DNA from: Candidatus Methylomirabilota bacterium | Lineage (GTDB): Bacteria > Methylomirabilota > Methylomirabilia > Methylomirabilales > Methylomirabilaceae | Assembly (NCBI GenBank): GCA_016200385.1 | Contig: JACQEV010000303.1 | Span: 1-5,796 of the forward strand | DNA: 5,796 nucleotides | Reading direction: 5' to 3' | Shown: positions 5,186-5,796 of the stretch, piece after piece | How positions within the stretch are numbered: the first letter of the stretch is position 1 | Layout: every line of letters starts with the position of its first letter | Made by a program: the position numbers and the translations under genes | The notes under the pieces: model-generated | Databases searched by the model: none | Told to the model about the DNA's origin: nothing | What the model saw: the letters and a program-made list of their open reading frames with translations, nothing else

Positions 5186-5796
5186 GGATGCGCCCTCCTT
5201 CACGTTGAGCCATCGCGGCAACTGCAAGAGATGGCTTCAGTTCCTCTCGGATAGTCGCGAGAAATTCATCAATCGGCATGACACCCAAGTCTTGCCCGCC
5301 GTGTTTCCGCACCGAAACGGTACCTATCTCGGCCTCCTTCTCTCCTACGACGAGGATGTAGGGGATCTTCTGGACCTCGGCGTCCCGAACCTTGTAGCCA
5401 ACCTTTTCGTTGCGGAGATCCACTTCGGCGCGCACCCCTGTCGCTTTCAGTCGATCAACGATCTGATGGGCGTAAGGCTGGAAGCGGTCTGCCACCGGCA
5501 CCACTCGCGCCTGCAACGGCGCGAGCCAGGTTGGGAAGGCGCCTGCGTGATGCTCGATCAATACCCCGAAGAATCGCTCCAGTGATCCGAGAAGCGCCCG
5601 GTGGACCATGAAGGGCCGATGCGGCCGGTTGTCCTCCCCGACATAGGTGATGTTGAAGCGCTCTGGCAAGTTGAAGTCGAATTGGACCGTCGTGCACTGC
5701 CAGGAGCGGCCCAGGGCGTCCTTGACCCTCAGGTCGATCTTCGGCCCGTAGAAGGCACCGCCCGCTTCGTCGATTTGATACTGCAATCCCGCCTGG
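5178..5796 (-). CDS. thrS: Threonine--tRNA ligase, C-terminal part (5' end outside window)
   Basis: Cytoplasmic class II synthetase that charges tRNA-Thr with threonine. Only the last 205 codons are present; the frame is open to the right edge and ends in TAA. Visible in the fragment are the end of the catalytic core (AFYGPKIDLRVKDALGRSWQ, fragment residues 14-33) and class II motif 3 (HRALLGSLERF, 65-75). H65 matches the third zinc ligand of E. coli ThrRS (His511) and R74 the motif 3 arginine. The anticodon-binding domain follows (about 93-186), including DLRNEKVGYKVRDAE and PYILVVGEKE. A short tail (AMAQREGGRIHQ) follows the usual domain end; its codons contain the infC ribosome-binding site, and the stop lies inside infC, 8 nt past the infC start. 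The upstream two-thirds (TGS, editing domain, motifs 1 and 2) cannot be judged here. Identity is secure. Confidence 0.97.
   Translation of the reverse strand, partial: QAGLQYQIDEAGGAFYGPKIDLRVKDALGRSWQCTTVQFDFNLPERFNITYVGEDNRPHRPFMVHRALLGSLERFFGVLIEHHAGAFPTWLAPLQARVVPVADRFQPYAHQIVDRLKATGVRAEVDLRNEKVGYKVRDAEVQKIPYILVVGEKEAEIGTVSVRKHGGQDLGVMPIDEFLATIREELKPSLAVAAMAQREGGRIHQ
5183..5200 (-). promoter_or_regulatory. infC ribosome-binding site and ATC start codon
   Basis: On the minus strand AAGGAGG (5200-5194), a full match to the Shine-Dalgarno core, is followed by 8 nt and then ATC (5185-5183). No ATG, GTG or TTG lies at a proper distance in the infC frame. The site sits inside the last codons of thrS, so ribosomes finishing thrS pass over it. 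In families studied, a rare infC start makes translation sensitive to free IF3, giving negative feedback. That this applies here is inferred from the sequence alone. Confidence 0.8.

Noticed and set aside
4676..5227. TTG (5227) or GTG (5203) as the infC start
   Set aside because: Neither has a Shine-Dalgarno sequence upstream, and both add residues not found in IF3; the strong AAGGAGG lies downstream of both.
1..5796. Novel defence, mobile or biosynthetic system
   Set aside because: All confident genes are conserved translation genes in a known order; no repeats, integrase, transposase or CRISPR-like arrays were seen.

Overview
This window is a bacterial housekeeping block carried entirely on the minus strand. 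In transcription order (right to left) it reads thrS (3' part only), infC, rpmI, rplT, pheS, pheT, and the first 90 codons of an unrecognised coiled-coil gene. The genes encode threonyl-tRNA synthetase, initiation factor IF3, ribosomal proteins L35 and L20, the alpha and beta subunits of phenylalanyl-tRNA synthetase, and a coiled-coil protein. This gene order is known from many bacteria, including E. coli. Long open frames on the plus strand are shadows of pheT and pheS.

The DNA is GC-rich, roughly 60% by eye, and start codons are varied: ATC, GTG, ATG, GTG, GTG, ATG from infC to the last gene. IF3 begins in the short 'ISK...VNE' style seen in B. subtilis, and PheS carries a four-cysteine insertion that E. 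coli lacks. The gene after pheT is a coiled-coil protein rather than the ihfA found in enterics. Together these suggest a GC-rich, non-enteric, probably Gram-negative lineage such as Nitrospirota, Methylomirabilota or a deltaproteobacterial group. That placement is inference and weak.

Layout: thrS enters at the right edge and overlaps infC by 8 nt, with the infC ribosome-binding site inside thrS. There are 15 nt between infC and rpmI, 67 nt between rpmI and rplT, and 76 nt between rplT and pheS; this last gap holds a terminator-like hairpin. An unusually long 168 nt separates pheS and pheT, and 51 nt separate pheT from the coiled-coil gene. No stretch above 300 nt lacks a gene, and I see no insertion sequence, CRISPR array, tRNA, rRNA or phage gene.

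The genes serve translation: charging of tRNA-Thr and tRNA-Phe, initiation, and 50S assembly. I do not see a new biological system. What deserves a second look is regulatory: the non-canonical ATC start of infC, the hairpin before pheS, the structured pheS-pheT spacer with a small open frame ending in GTGA on the pheT start, and a hairpin abutting the start of the last gene.
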